DNA from: Oscarella lobularis
Taxonomy: Eukaryota; Porifera; Homoscleromorpha; Homosclerophorida; Oscarellidae
Length of the DNA stretch: 64,000 nucleotides
Reading direction: 5' to 3'
NCBI RefSeq assembly: GCF_947507565.1
Contig: NC_089183.1
Location: forward strand, 2,604,001-2,668,000
Shown here: positions 43,260-54,051 of the stretch, one piece after another
Position numbering within the stretch: the first letter of the stretch is position 1
How the letters are laid out: the number at the start of each line of letters is the position of its first letter
The notes under the pieces: model-generated
Database searches by the model: none
The model's input: only the letters and a program-made list of their open reading frames with translations
Told to the model about the DNA's origin: nothing
Program-made: the position numbers and the translations under genes

Positions 43260-44993
43260 ATGGCATTCTGCTTTTCGTTCCTTCTTTTCGCTCTCCTATA
43301 CTCGGTGCGTTTAGCCGAAGGAAAGGTCTTGATTCTCGGAGGCGGTCTCGCCGGATTGCAAGCGGCCCAAACGCTCAAAGACAACGGCGTCGATTTTCTC
43401 CTCCTGGAGGGAAGTGATCACGTAGGAGGAAGACTCGCCGCCGGAGCAATCGACGAAGTTGCAGCCGACTCGTTCTATTGGCCGCGTGACACCACGAAGC
43501 CCGGTGGCGACCCTTTGGGCCCCTGGTTTGCAAAGTGCAATCTCGATTGGTCGGAGGCCGGGTCGTTTGCACTGACTATGATAAATGGCACCGGCGCCGA
43601 CTTAACATCAATAGCGAATGAACGTCTGAACGAGTTCTATTCGATTTTGACGGAGGCAGCCAGGGCGTACGACAACGGAGACATACCAGGTAATTAAGCT
43701 TCGCTGGTGGTCGTTTGTTTGTCTATAGAGCGCCTACTTTGGATGCACATGCATGATTAACGATCCCTAAGTAAAGAGATGGTTGCATGATGCAAACAGG
43801 GACCTCATCTCATATATAGGCCTACGTGACTAACTTTTATACTCTAGATTCGCGATCACCAAGTCTTGGAGCTCTTCTGACCCTGTACGGATGGCATCCG
43901 ACGAAGCCAATCGACTGGATCCTCGAGTGGTTGTTCTTCGAACTCGATCACGGACTGACATCGCACGCTCAATCGGCCGCCCACTATCTATTCCTCGCTT
44001 CTCCTACGAACGGTGTCGACGGCACCACGCAATACTACTACAGCAGCAACGAGCCCAAGCTCTCGCGAGCGTTGCCCAAGTGCATGAGCAATACGATATT
44101 CGCCGGCGACCTGGAGAACAAACTCGTGCTCAACGCCAAAGTGAAGTCGATCACCTACACGTCGTCAGGCGTGACAGTGACAACGGACACCGGCTCGACG
44201 TACGAAGGCGACTACGCTATCGTGACGTTCAGTCTCGGCGTGCTCCAGCGCGGCTTGGTCACCTTTACACCCGAGATACCCTTTTGGAAACGTCTCGCGT
44301 GGAGCGAGTTCAACATGCTATCGGCGACCGTCCTGTACGCCGTCTTCGACACGAAATTGTCGCTCGCAAGCGAGCACTACGCGTACGTGACGCACGATCT
44401 CGATAACAACTGGATACGAGACATCACGCCCGTACTAAGTCACGTGCCCGAATACGCAAACATCATTTATACACGACGGGCAGATACGCAGAACGACTGA
44501 CAGATCAGGCTTGGAGTAAAACTACGAATGACGACGTCACGACTATGCTACGCAATATGTTCGGCAAGGGGCCGTCAAACATCTACATGGCGGCACCGGG
44601 AAAGGATCCGCTTCTACTCGGCGGATTTCCAGTTTGGCCTGTCGGCGCTTCGTGGGAGGATTTCGACGACGTGCGTCAACCGGTCGACGATCGACTCTTT
44701 TTCGCCGGCGATTTGTGCTGGTACTATCGCGGGCCGCGTTCGGCTATGAATAGCGGCAACGAGACGGCGAACGTCGTGACGTCGTGCATGAATGGGGGAT
44801 CGTGCGCCTATAGGCAGTTCGCTCAAACGGCACCGTCCAACGAGTGCCCGACAACATGTAATTGAGAAGATTCCATAGTTTGCTACCTGATTTTCGTTTC
44901 TTTTTTTATTTAGCTGAAGAGTCGAGAGTTGGTGCCGGAATGATGATAGCTGTTGTCCTTTGTCTGATTGTTATGTGGCGTGGAATGAACTAG
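43260..44993 (+). pseudogene. flavin amine oxidase copy, broken by a 10 bp deletion
   Basis: Same exon plan as the gene at 37009: 43260-43689, 43848-44857 and 44914-44993. Signal peptide (MAFCFSFLLFALLYSVRLAE), GGGLAGLQAAQTL and the last-exon anchor are all present. A net 10 bp deletion at about 44457-44470, after the codons for VLSHVPEYAN, shifts the frame to a TGA at 44498-44500. The original frame reopens at 44545 and runs on to the RLFFAGDLCWYY motif. Elsewhere it keeps high similarity to the intact copy, so inactivation seems recent, unless it is a sequencing error. Confidence 0.8.
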
Positions 44994-44999
44994 GACAAT

Positions 45000-45483
45000 G
45001 GCCCTTAGAAAGCGTTTCGTTGTTCCTTTTCGTTTCTCTCCTTGCCTGCACGGTTTTTCTTCGTTGATTTACCTTGTACCCGGTGCAAACCGCCGACTGA
45101 CTGACCTAGCGTGCGCTGTAGCTACTTTTTCCGTGACGGTCACGCGAGAAAACGCCTGGGTACGTGACACGTACAGACTCACCAGCTAACGCGAATTTCT
45201 GAAGAAACTCGCTTCGCGATTAGCCCCTCTTTCCCAGCGAACTCCTTCGAATGGGCCTCTCTGTTCGATCCATCGAGCTTTGTGTTGACTTGTTGTGGCG
45301 ACGCGCCTTGTCGAGCGATGGCTTCGATACGGCACGTACTCGAAATAGATACGAGGGTTAGTATCGACGGTCGGACTGAAGCGACGTCCGGTCGGCGCGA
45401 GCGCGACGACGCTGGGACGCGACGGGCAGGGAAGACAAGCTGGCACGCCGAATACGGGACTTCTTCATCGTGCCTTCGTACAT
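45000..45483 (+). repeat. interspersed repeat, copy 4 (oxidase 3' flank)
   Basis: Close match to 38755-39232, with the same start and 'aatacgggacttcttcat' end. The following 45484-45815 holds no gene. Confidence 0.6.
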
Positions 45484-45815
45484 CTAAGTACCCTGATGCA
45501 TCCGGTACAAAACAGGTACAAATCTGTCAAAGAGATTAGACAGACTAGGCTAATGCATATGAGTAGACGCAATTACATTAGGTATAAGGCCGTTTAGCGA
45601 TGTCGATCAAGAGCTCAGGCTTCAGTACGCGTCTCCCCGACACTCAATATATATTTAGGGCCTAACCATGCTCTTCTTTTGCTGTGTTCGTGGAAAACAA
45701 TAATGACGCAACACAAACTTCGATCACGCACTAGTAGTGACGAACGATTGATGACAACTGAAAGAAAGATATACCATGCATTCAGTCGTCTACACTGTAC
45801 TAAGCTGCAGTTATT

Positions 45816-47315
45816 CTAGGCAGAAGATTCTGCACTGCCTGAGAGAAGCTTCGTTTTCTCGGTCGGATCCCCGACTGCCGCCGCCTCCGAGGCACCTTCC
45901 TCTTCTCCTCTGCCCTTGATGTTTCTCAGAAAGACGAGAACAAACGACGTTGCAAAAATGAAAATGGCCAATCCCCACGCCGCCCAATTAAAATCGACAT
46001 ATTTAGCGACCGTCAAACCGCAAATAGGACTAATAACGAAACCGACCCCAAACGCCGTGCTGACGAGCGCATAGACGCCGCCGTACGTGTACGTGTAGCG
46101 CTTCTCGACGATCTCGCCGACTAGAAGACTCACAACCAAATCGACGACAGCGTAGAAAAATCCCAAGAAAAACAAGGGAATAATCGAGTAGTAAAGATTA
46201 TGCGAATGAGCCAAACCGACGAGCGGAAGGAGCGCGAGACACACCGCAACGATGATCTGAGAGACAAGAGCATTGAGCCAGTAACATCGTTCACCGGGAA
46301 GTCGTCCATAAACCAATGATCCTATCGTATATGCAACGGTGAGCGAGAGAAGAATCAATCCAACAGAATACGTCGTCGGAACGGGATCTTCAAAATTCCC
46401 TTTCATCCACACAGGCAAAAGTGGCTCGATAAACGCCAATGACGAATATGTCGATACGAGAGATACGCAGCAGACGAGCACATAGGGATCGCATAGTAAC
46501 CGAAGCATCGACGGTCCGGACTCGCCTTAGCCTCGTCCCCAGGCCCTTCACCAGCTAGCGCGCTTGGGGCGCACTCACTGGTGGAAGGGTTAGTGCGCTA
46601 GCTGGTGAAGGGCCTGGGGACGAGGCTAGACTCGCCTCGCGCTCTCTCCACCCCAGGGGGCGACGATCCCATTAGCAATGCAATGAGCGCCGACGCCAGA
46701 GATATGAGACCTGTTATTATAAAGGGCCATTTCCATCCGGCGTCGATTCCGCCCGGTACCGCCGAGAAGGCCCCCCCCAAAGGGGTACCCGACCACGAGA
46801 CCGATTCCGGCGGCGGCGAAGGCGTTTCCCATCGCGTTAGCGCGCTCGTCGTCGCTCGTGTACCAAACGGCGACCATCGATAGACTGGCGACGACGGAGA
46901 AAGCGTCGCCGACGCCTTGGATTGCGCGCGTGACAAAGAGTACGATGTAGGTCTTTGTTAGGTCGTTTGCGGCTATTTGTTTTGCGAATGCCGATACGAA
47001 GGAAGCGGCTGTGTAAATGAGAAGACCTCCTACGACGGGGATTTGGTAGCCGTAGCGATCGGTGACGAACGCCGCGATGGGATTTGCGAAGATGGTTACG
47101 AAGGAATTTGCGGCGAGTAGGGCGCCGATTTGGATTTCCGTATCGTTGACGCCGAGGTAGTCGGGGACAATGGGAACAATAAAAGAATTGAGGATGCAGA
47201 GGAGGAATAGGGACAGGAAGGCGACGACTTGGACAAGTGGACGAAACGAGCCAATTCGATCGCGGAGAGTGCGACGACCCGGAGATGGCGAGGGCGCTGC
47301 TGTTCCGTACTCCAT
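45816..47315 (-). pseudogene. SLC18-type vesicular amine transporter-like gene, copy B, disrupted
   Basis: Starts MEYGTAAPSPSPGRRTLRDR at 47315 and matches copy A throughout: IVPIVPDYLGVNDTEIQIGA, FVTDRYGYQIPVVGGLLIY, then the second half starting MLRLLCDPYVLVCC and ending TKLLSGSAESSA. Two lesions: an extra C in the C8 run at 46771-46778, and a foldback element (46528-46628) that adds 110 bp including a duplicated target and an in-frame stop. Removing the element and one target copy would keep the two halves in one frame, so the ancestral gene was intronless here. Confidence 0.8.
46519..46637. mobile_element. 101 bp foldback/MITE-like element with 9 bp target duplication
   Basis: Core 46528-46628: perfect 34 bp terminal inverted repeats (beginning TAGCCTCGTCCCCAGGCCC) around a 33 bp centre. 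It is flanked on both sides by GACTCGCCT (46519-46527 and 46629-46637). Copy A of the host gene has an uninterrupted, though diverged, sequence here. A 9 bp duplication with long inverted repeats fits a Mutator-like non-autonomous element better than a hAT (8 bp) one, but the family is not proven. Confidence 0.85.
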
Positions 47316-47741
47316 TCCACGCGTGTAGCTCAATTAGCTGCGGCGCACGCGTTTCCAGACAGGCACGTTGGACAAGATCTAATTAGTAGTCACTTCTAAG
47401 AGTTCCTGTACATTGCTTTTTGGTTACACTTGCCGGAGTGCAAGCCGCGTAAGAAAACCGCGCTTATTTTCCTGTATTTGATTCGCCGGTTTTTTTCACC
47501 TAAAGATTCTAGGTGGGTGGGTATGAATTCAAGTTCCCGCCAAGCTAGTACAGTAATTTCAGCCAAAGCTTAACAGCCCCAGCCAGGAGGCTCTCTGCAT
47601 GCCAAGTGCCCATGTGCTGTTACCTTTCTGCGTGTACATTCTTCACGTTTGCCTTTGCCCGTAACGTATCAATGCGCGCTGAATCGCTGCAATCGCCAAT
47701 TTCCATTCGCAAGCATTCTCACGAAAACTGACGCTGTGAAA

Positions 47742-49082
47742 ATGGCCCCCTCAGTCGTTGTCACCGCAGCCTCAACTCATATCAAAGGAGCGAGACGAGA
47801 GACTCGTCTTCCGACGACGCGCGCGCGCGCTAACACGATGACTTCCTCCGCTTCTGCATCGCCTCTCGACCTTCCCGTCGTCCTTTACGAAATTTTCCGT
47901 CATTGTAACGCTCGCACGCTCGCCAGAGCGAGTTGCGTCAATCGCCTATGGCGCGAAACGGCTCAACGCGTGACGTCAAACGCAGTCAGAGCGTTCTCGA
48001 CCCACTTTACTGCGCGTTCGACGTACGCCGAATGCCTACTCGACGTCGCTTCTCACATCGACACGCTCCAACGCGCACCAGCAGCTCTCCTACTATTCAT
48101 TTCGCAGGACGACGATGACGATGACGTCGACGTAGTGACGTCATTTTGCAGTAGAATACCATCAAATTGCATAGCAATATTCTGCCACAACGAAGAAGTT
48201 GGCGTCATCGGCAAAGACGGACGCGTTTTCGAGTCGGACGATAAACAACCGGTCGTCGTGACAACGCTCGTCGTTCCTCGATTAAATAATATGTCCGTTC
48301 AACTGCTCGGCTTGAACGGATACGAGAGTCCGAAAAAATTCACCGAGAACGCGATTCGCAGTCTCTTTGCTAGTAGCAACGTCGACCGGAGCCGCCGAAG
48401 ACCCAAGCAGGAACTCGTGAATTTATTCCCCGGCGGCGTCATCGATTACGAGTCGTCGCGTCTCGTTCTCTGCTTGACGTCCAGCGAAAGTCAATACTCC
48501 CCCGGTTGCAGTCAGCCGTTCTATCGCGGACTTCTTCGTTGTCGTCGTCGTCGTCATGGTAACGCACTAACTGGCGCTCTCGTCGGCGGTACGGTCATAG
48601 GGGGTATTCGCTGCTACGTCGGTGCGACACCGATTCCTTATCCTAATTCGTCCCTTCTCGGATTGGCACTCGGAGGAGTCGGTTTTCGGCCCGCTACCGT
48701 GGTGTCACGTGACGTTCGAGACGTTCGAGACTTGATGGCGAGAGTTCGTCGAGATTTGAGTGGTGGCGCGTCGACGCTTCTATCCGCCGCGTGTTTCGCG
48801 TGTATTTGCGTCGGGCGACGAGATGACGTCGTACCCGGATCGTCGTTGGATCCTTTGCACTCGATGCGAGCGCTCTTTCCCGGCGTTCCTGTCGTCGGTT
48901 TTTTGGGCAATGGCGAGTTTGGCGAATTGGGTGCCTGCGGTTGCGAGGATGAGGCTGGCGCGGGTGGCGACGACGACGACGACGATCAAGGAGATCACAA
49001 GCACTCTGAGAAGCGCAAGCGTCTTGAAACGTTTCAGCATGCTTTCACGTTTGCTTTTGGATTTCTGACGTTACCCAGCTAA
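47742..49082 (+). CDS. FBXO22: F-box and FIST-domain protein, FBXO22-like
   Basis: Intronless, about 446 residues from the ATG at 47742 (MAPSVVVTAAS) or 414 from 47838 (MTSSASASPLDLPV), which directly precedes the F-box (LPVVLYEIFRHCNARTLARA, CVNRLWRE). Then FIST-N/FIST-C-like regions: VVVTTLVVPRLNNMSVQLLG, FPGGVIDYESSRLVLCL and, near the end, CFACICVGR with FPGVPVVGFLGNGEFGELG, the signature seen in FBXO22. An acidic Asp run and a hydrophobic tail (FTFAFGFLTLPS) close it. FBXO22 is a substrate receptor of SCF (CUL1) ubiquitin ligases in cytosol and nucleus. Transcribed toward the leftward ZYG11-like copy 3. The symbol is by family resemblance. Confidence 0.75.
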   Translation: MAPSVVVTAASTHIKGARRETRLPTTRARANTMTSSASASPLDLPVVLYEIFRHCNARTLARASCVNRLWRETAQRVTSNAVRAFSTHFTARSTYAECLLDVASHIDTLQRAPAALLLFISQDDDDDDVDVVTSFCSRIPSNCIAIFCHNEEVGVIGKDGRVFESDDKQPVVVTTLVVPRLNNMSVQLLGLNGYESPKKFTENAIRSLFASSNVDRSRRRPKQELVNLFPGGVIDYESSRLVLCLTSSESQYSPGCSQPFYRGLLRCRRRRHGNALTGALVGGTVIGGIRCYVGATPIPYPNSSLLGLALGGVGFRPATVVSRDVRDVRDLMARVRRDLSGGASTLLSAACFACICVGRRDDVVPGSSLDPLHSMRALFPGVPVVGFLGNGEFGELGACGCEDEAGAGGDDDDDDQGDHKHSEKRKRLETFQHAFTFAFGFLTLPS

Positions 49083-49445
49083 GTTTATTGCCATTCTGAT
49101 GGCAGTTTTGTAGATTTTTGCGTAATACCAGCTGGTGTACTTTTAGGACGTTAGGTGGCTTAGAGGCAGCGTGCAGTGAATTCCTCGCGAGAGAATATCT
49201 GTAGTCGACACCGAGTCATGTGAGAGAATATAGTTCAATTTCCCTTTTGTTTCGCCTACCAAGAAGACGTGCAGCTTTACGTGTGACGAGGATGGTAAGT
49301 TTGTTCTAGACGAAAACCCGTCCGCGCATTAAATAACATAATTTAATTAACAAAAACATCATATTAACACACGAAACGAGATTGCGAAGACCAACCCACA
49401 ACGATAAACTTATCAAACACAAAAAATTGGTCGCTCTCGTCCGGC
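49083..49445. other. convergent intergenic region
   Basis: 363 bp between two converging genes, nearly repeated at 53767-54051. It contains no gene. Confidence 0.5.
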
Positions 49446-51879
49446 TCAGTCTTCTTTGTGCACCGGACATGCCTTCATTACTGCGTCGAACTGGTCTTCC
49501 AACTCCGCTGGAATTGAGAGCCCAGAAACCACATCGGCACCGACTTCTTTTCTCAGAAGGCACAAAGGACACAACCCGGTTTCGGCGAAATAGTTATGAG
49601 CATGAAAGTAGCTGCAACAAAAGTATGCCAGATGGTTCAAGCCAAAAGCAGAGACAGCGGGGAATTCAGAGCAGTTGCAAACATTCACCAAAGGCACAAG
49701 TGTCGTGTAATAATAGCAGTTTAGTTCGGCTTTAGTTGTGCGTTCAAAAAAGCCTCTTTCATAGTCGCTGTTTCCGAACACCTTAGCAACCAGAGCATCT
49801 TTGCTCTCGACATCGTTAGGCCAGATTGAGTCCAGATCGTCGTTGACAATAAGGAGTGCAGCCAAATACGAAGAGGCGATACGCATTCTCTCGGTTGGCG
49901 GCGAACACGACGCCGCATCAACAATAGCCTTGATGACTTTTCGCAAGCACACTGTATGCGCCAAGTCGCGAATCAATGTACGACAGGAATTCGACAGCCA
50001 CGCAGTAACTCGACTTACCCCTACCAGCATGAAAATAAAAATACGAGCCTCTTTGGGCCACTTCTGCCAAATTGTCCACAGCTTCAGGAACTTCGACGAA
50101 ATCACGGAACAGACTCGGCAGCCCATAGCACAGTGAACAAAGAGCCCGAACAATTGTAGAAGCTCCGATAAGAAAGTCGCTGAGGTACTGATCCCTTAGC
50201 ATTATTTCAACGTCAGGATAGCAATTGATGAAATAGCTTAGGCGAACGCACAATTTAGAAAGATTGCCTTTATTTCCAGCCAAGTGTTGACGAACGATTG
50301 CCGGCACTTTTTCGAACAATCTTCTTAGCGTGCTGTACTTCGAATACGAGTCGTCTGGAAGATCGCTAATGAATGCCACAGCCAAATGCAAAAGAAGAGG
50401 TTGTGAACAAATAAACGGCGAGAAACGATAAACACTTGAGACTAGGGCTTGGACAAAACAGATCATATCTCTCGTACCATGAAAAGCAGCTCTGTCTGAA
50501 AATTCCCGAAGTAGAGGAAAAATCTTTGGATTAAGAAATTTCCGAAAAAAATATTCTAGCAGACCACAAGCATGGTGGCCTAAAACAAGTGGCTTCTTGT
50601 CTTTAATACTATACCATTCCATTTGGCTATCCAATTCCATTCTGCTGAACAAGCTGTTGAAAAACTTAGCGATCACCTTTGCTGTCTTAGAATCCTTTTC
50701 AGTCTGCATGCGAAGCAGTCCCGCGTAAAGCATTGACGAGACTGGAGAAGGAATCACCTCGTAACTGCGCCGCAATATTCTATGGTCATAAAGAGTAACG
50801 ACATCAGAAAAAGCAGCGTAATTTCTCAAAGCGTGCTTGCTGCAATAATCATGAACGTTCTCCCCAGTCGAAATTTGACAGGTCTCAGCGCCAAGATCAT
50901 ATTTATTATTATATTCATCCATTTTCTCAAGAAATTTGAGTTGACTGAATCGATTAGTAGCTCTTAGAACGTCGCATACGCAATCCATGGAGAGAGTGTC
51001 TGAGCATTCAAGGTGAGTAAGCGAAGAAGAACTGGTTAGAATGTCGTAAAGGGCCTGTTTTACGCTTGCAGCTGATTTGCCGTCACGGCGCCAAGAAACG
51101 TAAGAGAGATCAAGACTGCTCAAAAGGCCAAGCTTGGAAAAAAACGCTGAAATGTTAGAACTTAGCGTTGCAGTGAATTTCGATTCTGTGACAGGGACGA
51201 CGTACAACGAATTGAGGCCGAGATGTTTGAGACGAACACATGCGAGACAGTCAGCCGTGGAAAACACTTCCAAAAGGCTAACAGGAATTCCAGAAATGCA
51301 TAGATGCTCCAGTAGAGGTAGACTCGATACAAAAATACGCAGCTCCTCAAGAGAAACGGACGTGAATCCAATGTCCAAATGCCTTAGATTTGAAAAATGC
51401 GGAAGTTCGACTAATCCAATTTCGCCAATGACATGACGAGCAGAGAAGCTTGTCAATGACGTCATGCACTTGTCCTCGACGATTTTCAAAAAAGGAGTCG
51501 ACAGATCCGCCCAACACGGACTGAACGATATGTCTATGCTCGTCACGTTGACCAATTCTGCTATTTTGTCGACGAATGCGTTTGGATCGACATCAATACA
51601 GTAGAGAGGCAACGCAGTCAAACGAATGCGATTTCGATCGAGTAGAATATTGAGGACGCCTGCTGTCAGCTTTCCACGTCGAGCCAGTCCGTCGATAATG
51701 CGGTTGGCGATAGGCGAAGGCAAGCGGATTGAAAACGTGGAGTCCCCGAGAAGAATCTCGGCGAGAGAGGGCAAAGGAGACGCTGGTATGTCACCCAGTG
51801 AAGACAAATGCGGAACAAAAAACGTTTCGCACAGACTTTGGACGGCCCAATCGGAGAGCGTGTCGAGATGAACGTCCAT
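49446..51879 (-). pseudogene. ZYG11/ZER1-like copy 3, broken by a 5 bp deletion
   Basis: Starts at 51879 (MDVHLDTLSDWAVQSLCETF) and is open for 653 residues to about 49970. A 5 bp loss there, relative to copy 4, breaks the frame just after AVEFLSYI. The remaining C-terminal codons, ending CPVHKED at 49446, follow in another frame. All other parts agree closely with copy 4, so decay looks recent. Truncated protein would lack the last ~150 residues. Confidence 0.8.
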
Positions 51880-52462
51880 GTCGAACTGTATAATCCGGGT
51901 TTGTGAGAGCCGACTCGATCACGTGCCAAGCCCCTACACCACGCGGGTCACCACGCGACGGATTTTTTGCTCTGTGCAGCAAGAGGAATGACGGTGAGCG
52001 TTTTCTCGGCTGCATTTTTACATCAAAAGCTGCTTGGAAATTAGGAGTGACAAATTTGAATTTATCGAATCTTACGACATCGGTCTGAAAATCGAATGGG
52101 TAATTTTGCTGAGAAAGAAATACCTCTGATGCAACGGAGAATCTATCAAGCTAACTATGTTACTTAGAAGAATTGTAATTTCAGCCAAGCCTAACAGCCC
52201 CGGCCAGGAGGCTCTCTGCATGCCAAGTGCCCATATGCTGTTACCTTTTTCTGCGTGTACATTCCTCACGTTTGCCTTTGCCCGTATCAATGCGCGCCGA
52301 ATCGCTGCGATCGCCAATTTCCATTTGGAAGCATTCTCACGAAAACTGACGCTGTCGTGTGCTGTGAAAATTGCCCCTCAGTCGTTGTCACCGTAGCCTC
52401 AACTCTATCGTCGCCCAAAGGAGCGAGACGAGAGACTCGTCTTCCGACGACGCGCGCGCGCT
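51880..52462. other. divergent spacer between ZYG11-like copy 3 and FBXO22-like copy 2
   Basis: Shared leader sequence near 51890-51990 and 56490-56590 ('ccacgcgacggattttttgctct'). The 52170-52460 portion matches the FBXO22-like leader at 47560-47830. No gene of its own. Confidence 0.45.
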
Positions 52463-53766
52463 AACACGACGACTACCTCCACTACCTCCGCTTCTGCATC
52501 GCCTCCCGTCGTCCTTTACGAAATTTTCCGTCATTGTAACGCTCGCACACTGGCCAGAGCGAGTTGCGTCAATCGCCTATGGCGCGAAACGGCTCGACGC
52601 GTGACGAACGCAGTCAGAGCGTTCTCGACCCACGTCAGTGCGCGTGCGACGTACGCCGAATGCCTTCTCGACGTCGCCTCTCACATCGACACGCTCCAAC
52701 GCGCACCAGCAGCTCTCCTACTATTCATTTCGCATTACGACCACGATTACAGTGTCGTCGACGAAGTGACGTCATTTTGCCCTAGAATACCGTCAAATTG
52801 GATAGCAATATTCTGCCGCAACGAAGAAGTTGGCGTCATTGGCAAAGACGGACGCGTTTTCGAGTCGGACGATAAACAACCGGTCGTCGTGACGACGCTC
52901 GTCATTCCTCGATTAAATGATATGTCCGTTCAACTGCTCGGCTTGAACGGATTGGAGAGTCCGGAAAAATTCACCGAGAACGCGATTCGCCGTCTCTTTG
53001 CTAGCAGCAACGTCGAGTTCGAGATCTGCCGAATACCCAAGCAGGAAGTCGTGAATTTATTCCCCGGCGGCGTCATCGATTACGAGTCGTCGCGTCTCGT
53101 TCTCTGCTTGACGTCCAGCGAAAGTCAATACTCCCCCGGTTGCAGTCAGCCGTTCTATCGCGGACTTCTTCGTTGTCGTCGTCGTCGTCGTCATGGTAAC
53201 GCACTAACTAGCGCTCTCGTCGGCGGTACGGTCATAGGGGGTATTCGATGCTACGTCGGTGCGACACCGATTCCTTACTCGGAGGAGTCGGTTTTCAGCC
53301 CGCTACCGTGGTGTCACGTGACGTTCGAGACGTTCGAGACTTGATGGCGAGAGTTCGTCGAGATTTGGGTGGTGGCGCGTCGACGCTTCGATCCGCCGCG
53401 TGTTTTGCGTGTATTTGCGTCGGGCGACGAGACGACGTCGTACCCGGATCGTCGTCGGATCCTTTGCACTCGATGCGAGCGCTCTTTCCCGGCGTTCCTG
53501 TCGTCGCTTTTTTAGGTAATGGGGAGGTTGGCGAATTGGGTGCCTGCGGTTGTGAGGATGAGGCTGGCGCGGGTGGCGACGACGACGACGACGACGATCA
53601 AGGAGATCACAAGCACTCTGAGAAGCGCAAGCGTCTTGAAACGTTACAGCATGCTTTCACGTTTGCTTTTGGATTTCTGACGTTACCCAGCTATGTTTAT
53701 TGCCCTTCTGATGGCAGTTTCGTAGATTTTTGCGTAATACCAGCTGGTGTACTTTTAGGACGTTAG
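52463..53766 (+). pseudogene. FBXO22-like copy 2, decayed
   Basis: Very similar to 47830-49082 but with several lesions. Both upstream ATGs are lost (ATG to ATT at about 52369, ATG to ACG at about 52470). A 28 bp deletion at about 53277, after IPYSEES-type codons, shifts the frame, and the normal stop is mutated so the frame continues to 53766. F-box (VNRLWRETARRV) and FIST segments (FPGGVIDYESSRLVLCL, FPGVPVVAFLGNGEVGELG) are still readable in two frames. Confidence 0.8.
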
Positions 53767-54051
53767 GTGGCTTAGAGGCAGCGTGCAGTGAATTCCTCGC
53801 GAGGGAATATCTGGAGTCGACACCGAGTCATGTGAGAGCATATAATCCTACCACTAGAAGCAGACGTGCAGCTTTACGTGTGACGAGGATGGTAAGTTTG
53901 TTCTAGACGAAAACCCGTCCGCGCATTAAATAACATAATTTAATCAACAAAAACATCATATTAACACACGAAACGAGATTGTGAAGACCAACCCACAAGG
54001 ATAAACTAATCAAACACAAAAATGCGATTCTTTTGGTCGCTCTCGTCCGGC
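53767..54051. other. convergent intergenic region, second duplicate
   Basis: Counterpart of 49083-49445, with a ~45 bp shorter stretch near 53840. No gene. Confidence 0.5.

Noticed and set aside
43891-44406. 171-residue frame inside the broken oxidase
   Set aside because: A +1-type shadow of the oxidase exon, Arg-rich, with no relation to any domain.
49382-49735. Plus-strand frame of 117 residues
   Set aside because: Antisense shadow of ZYG11-like copy 3; the same shadow recurs under copy 4 at 54033-54347.
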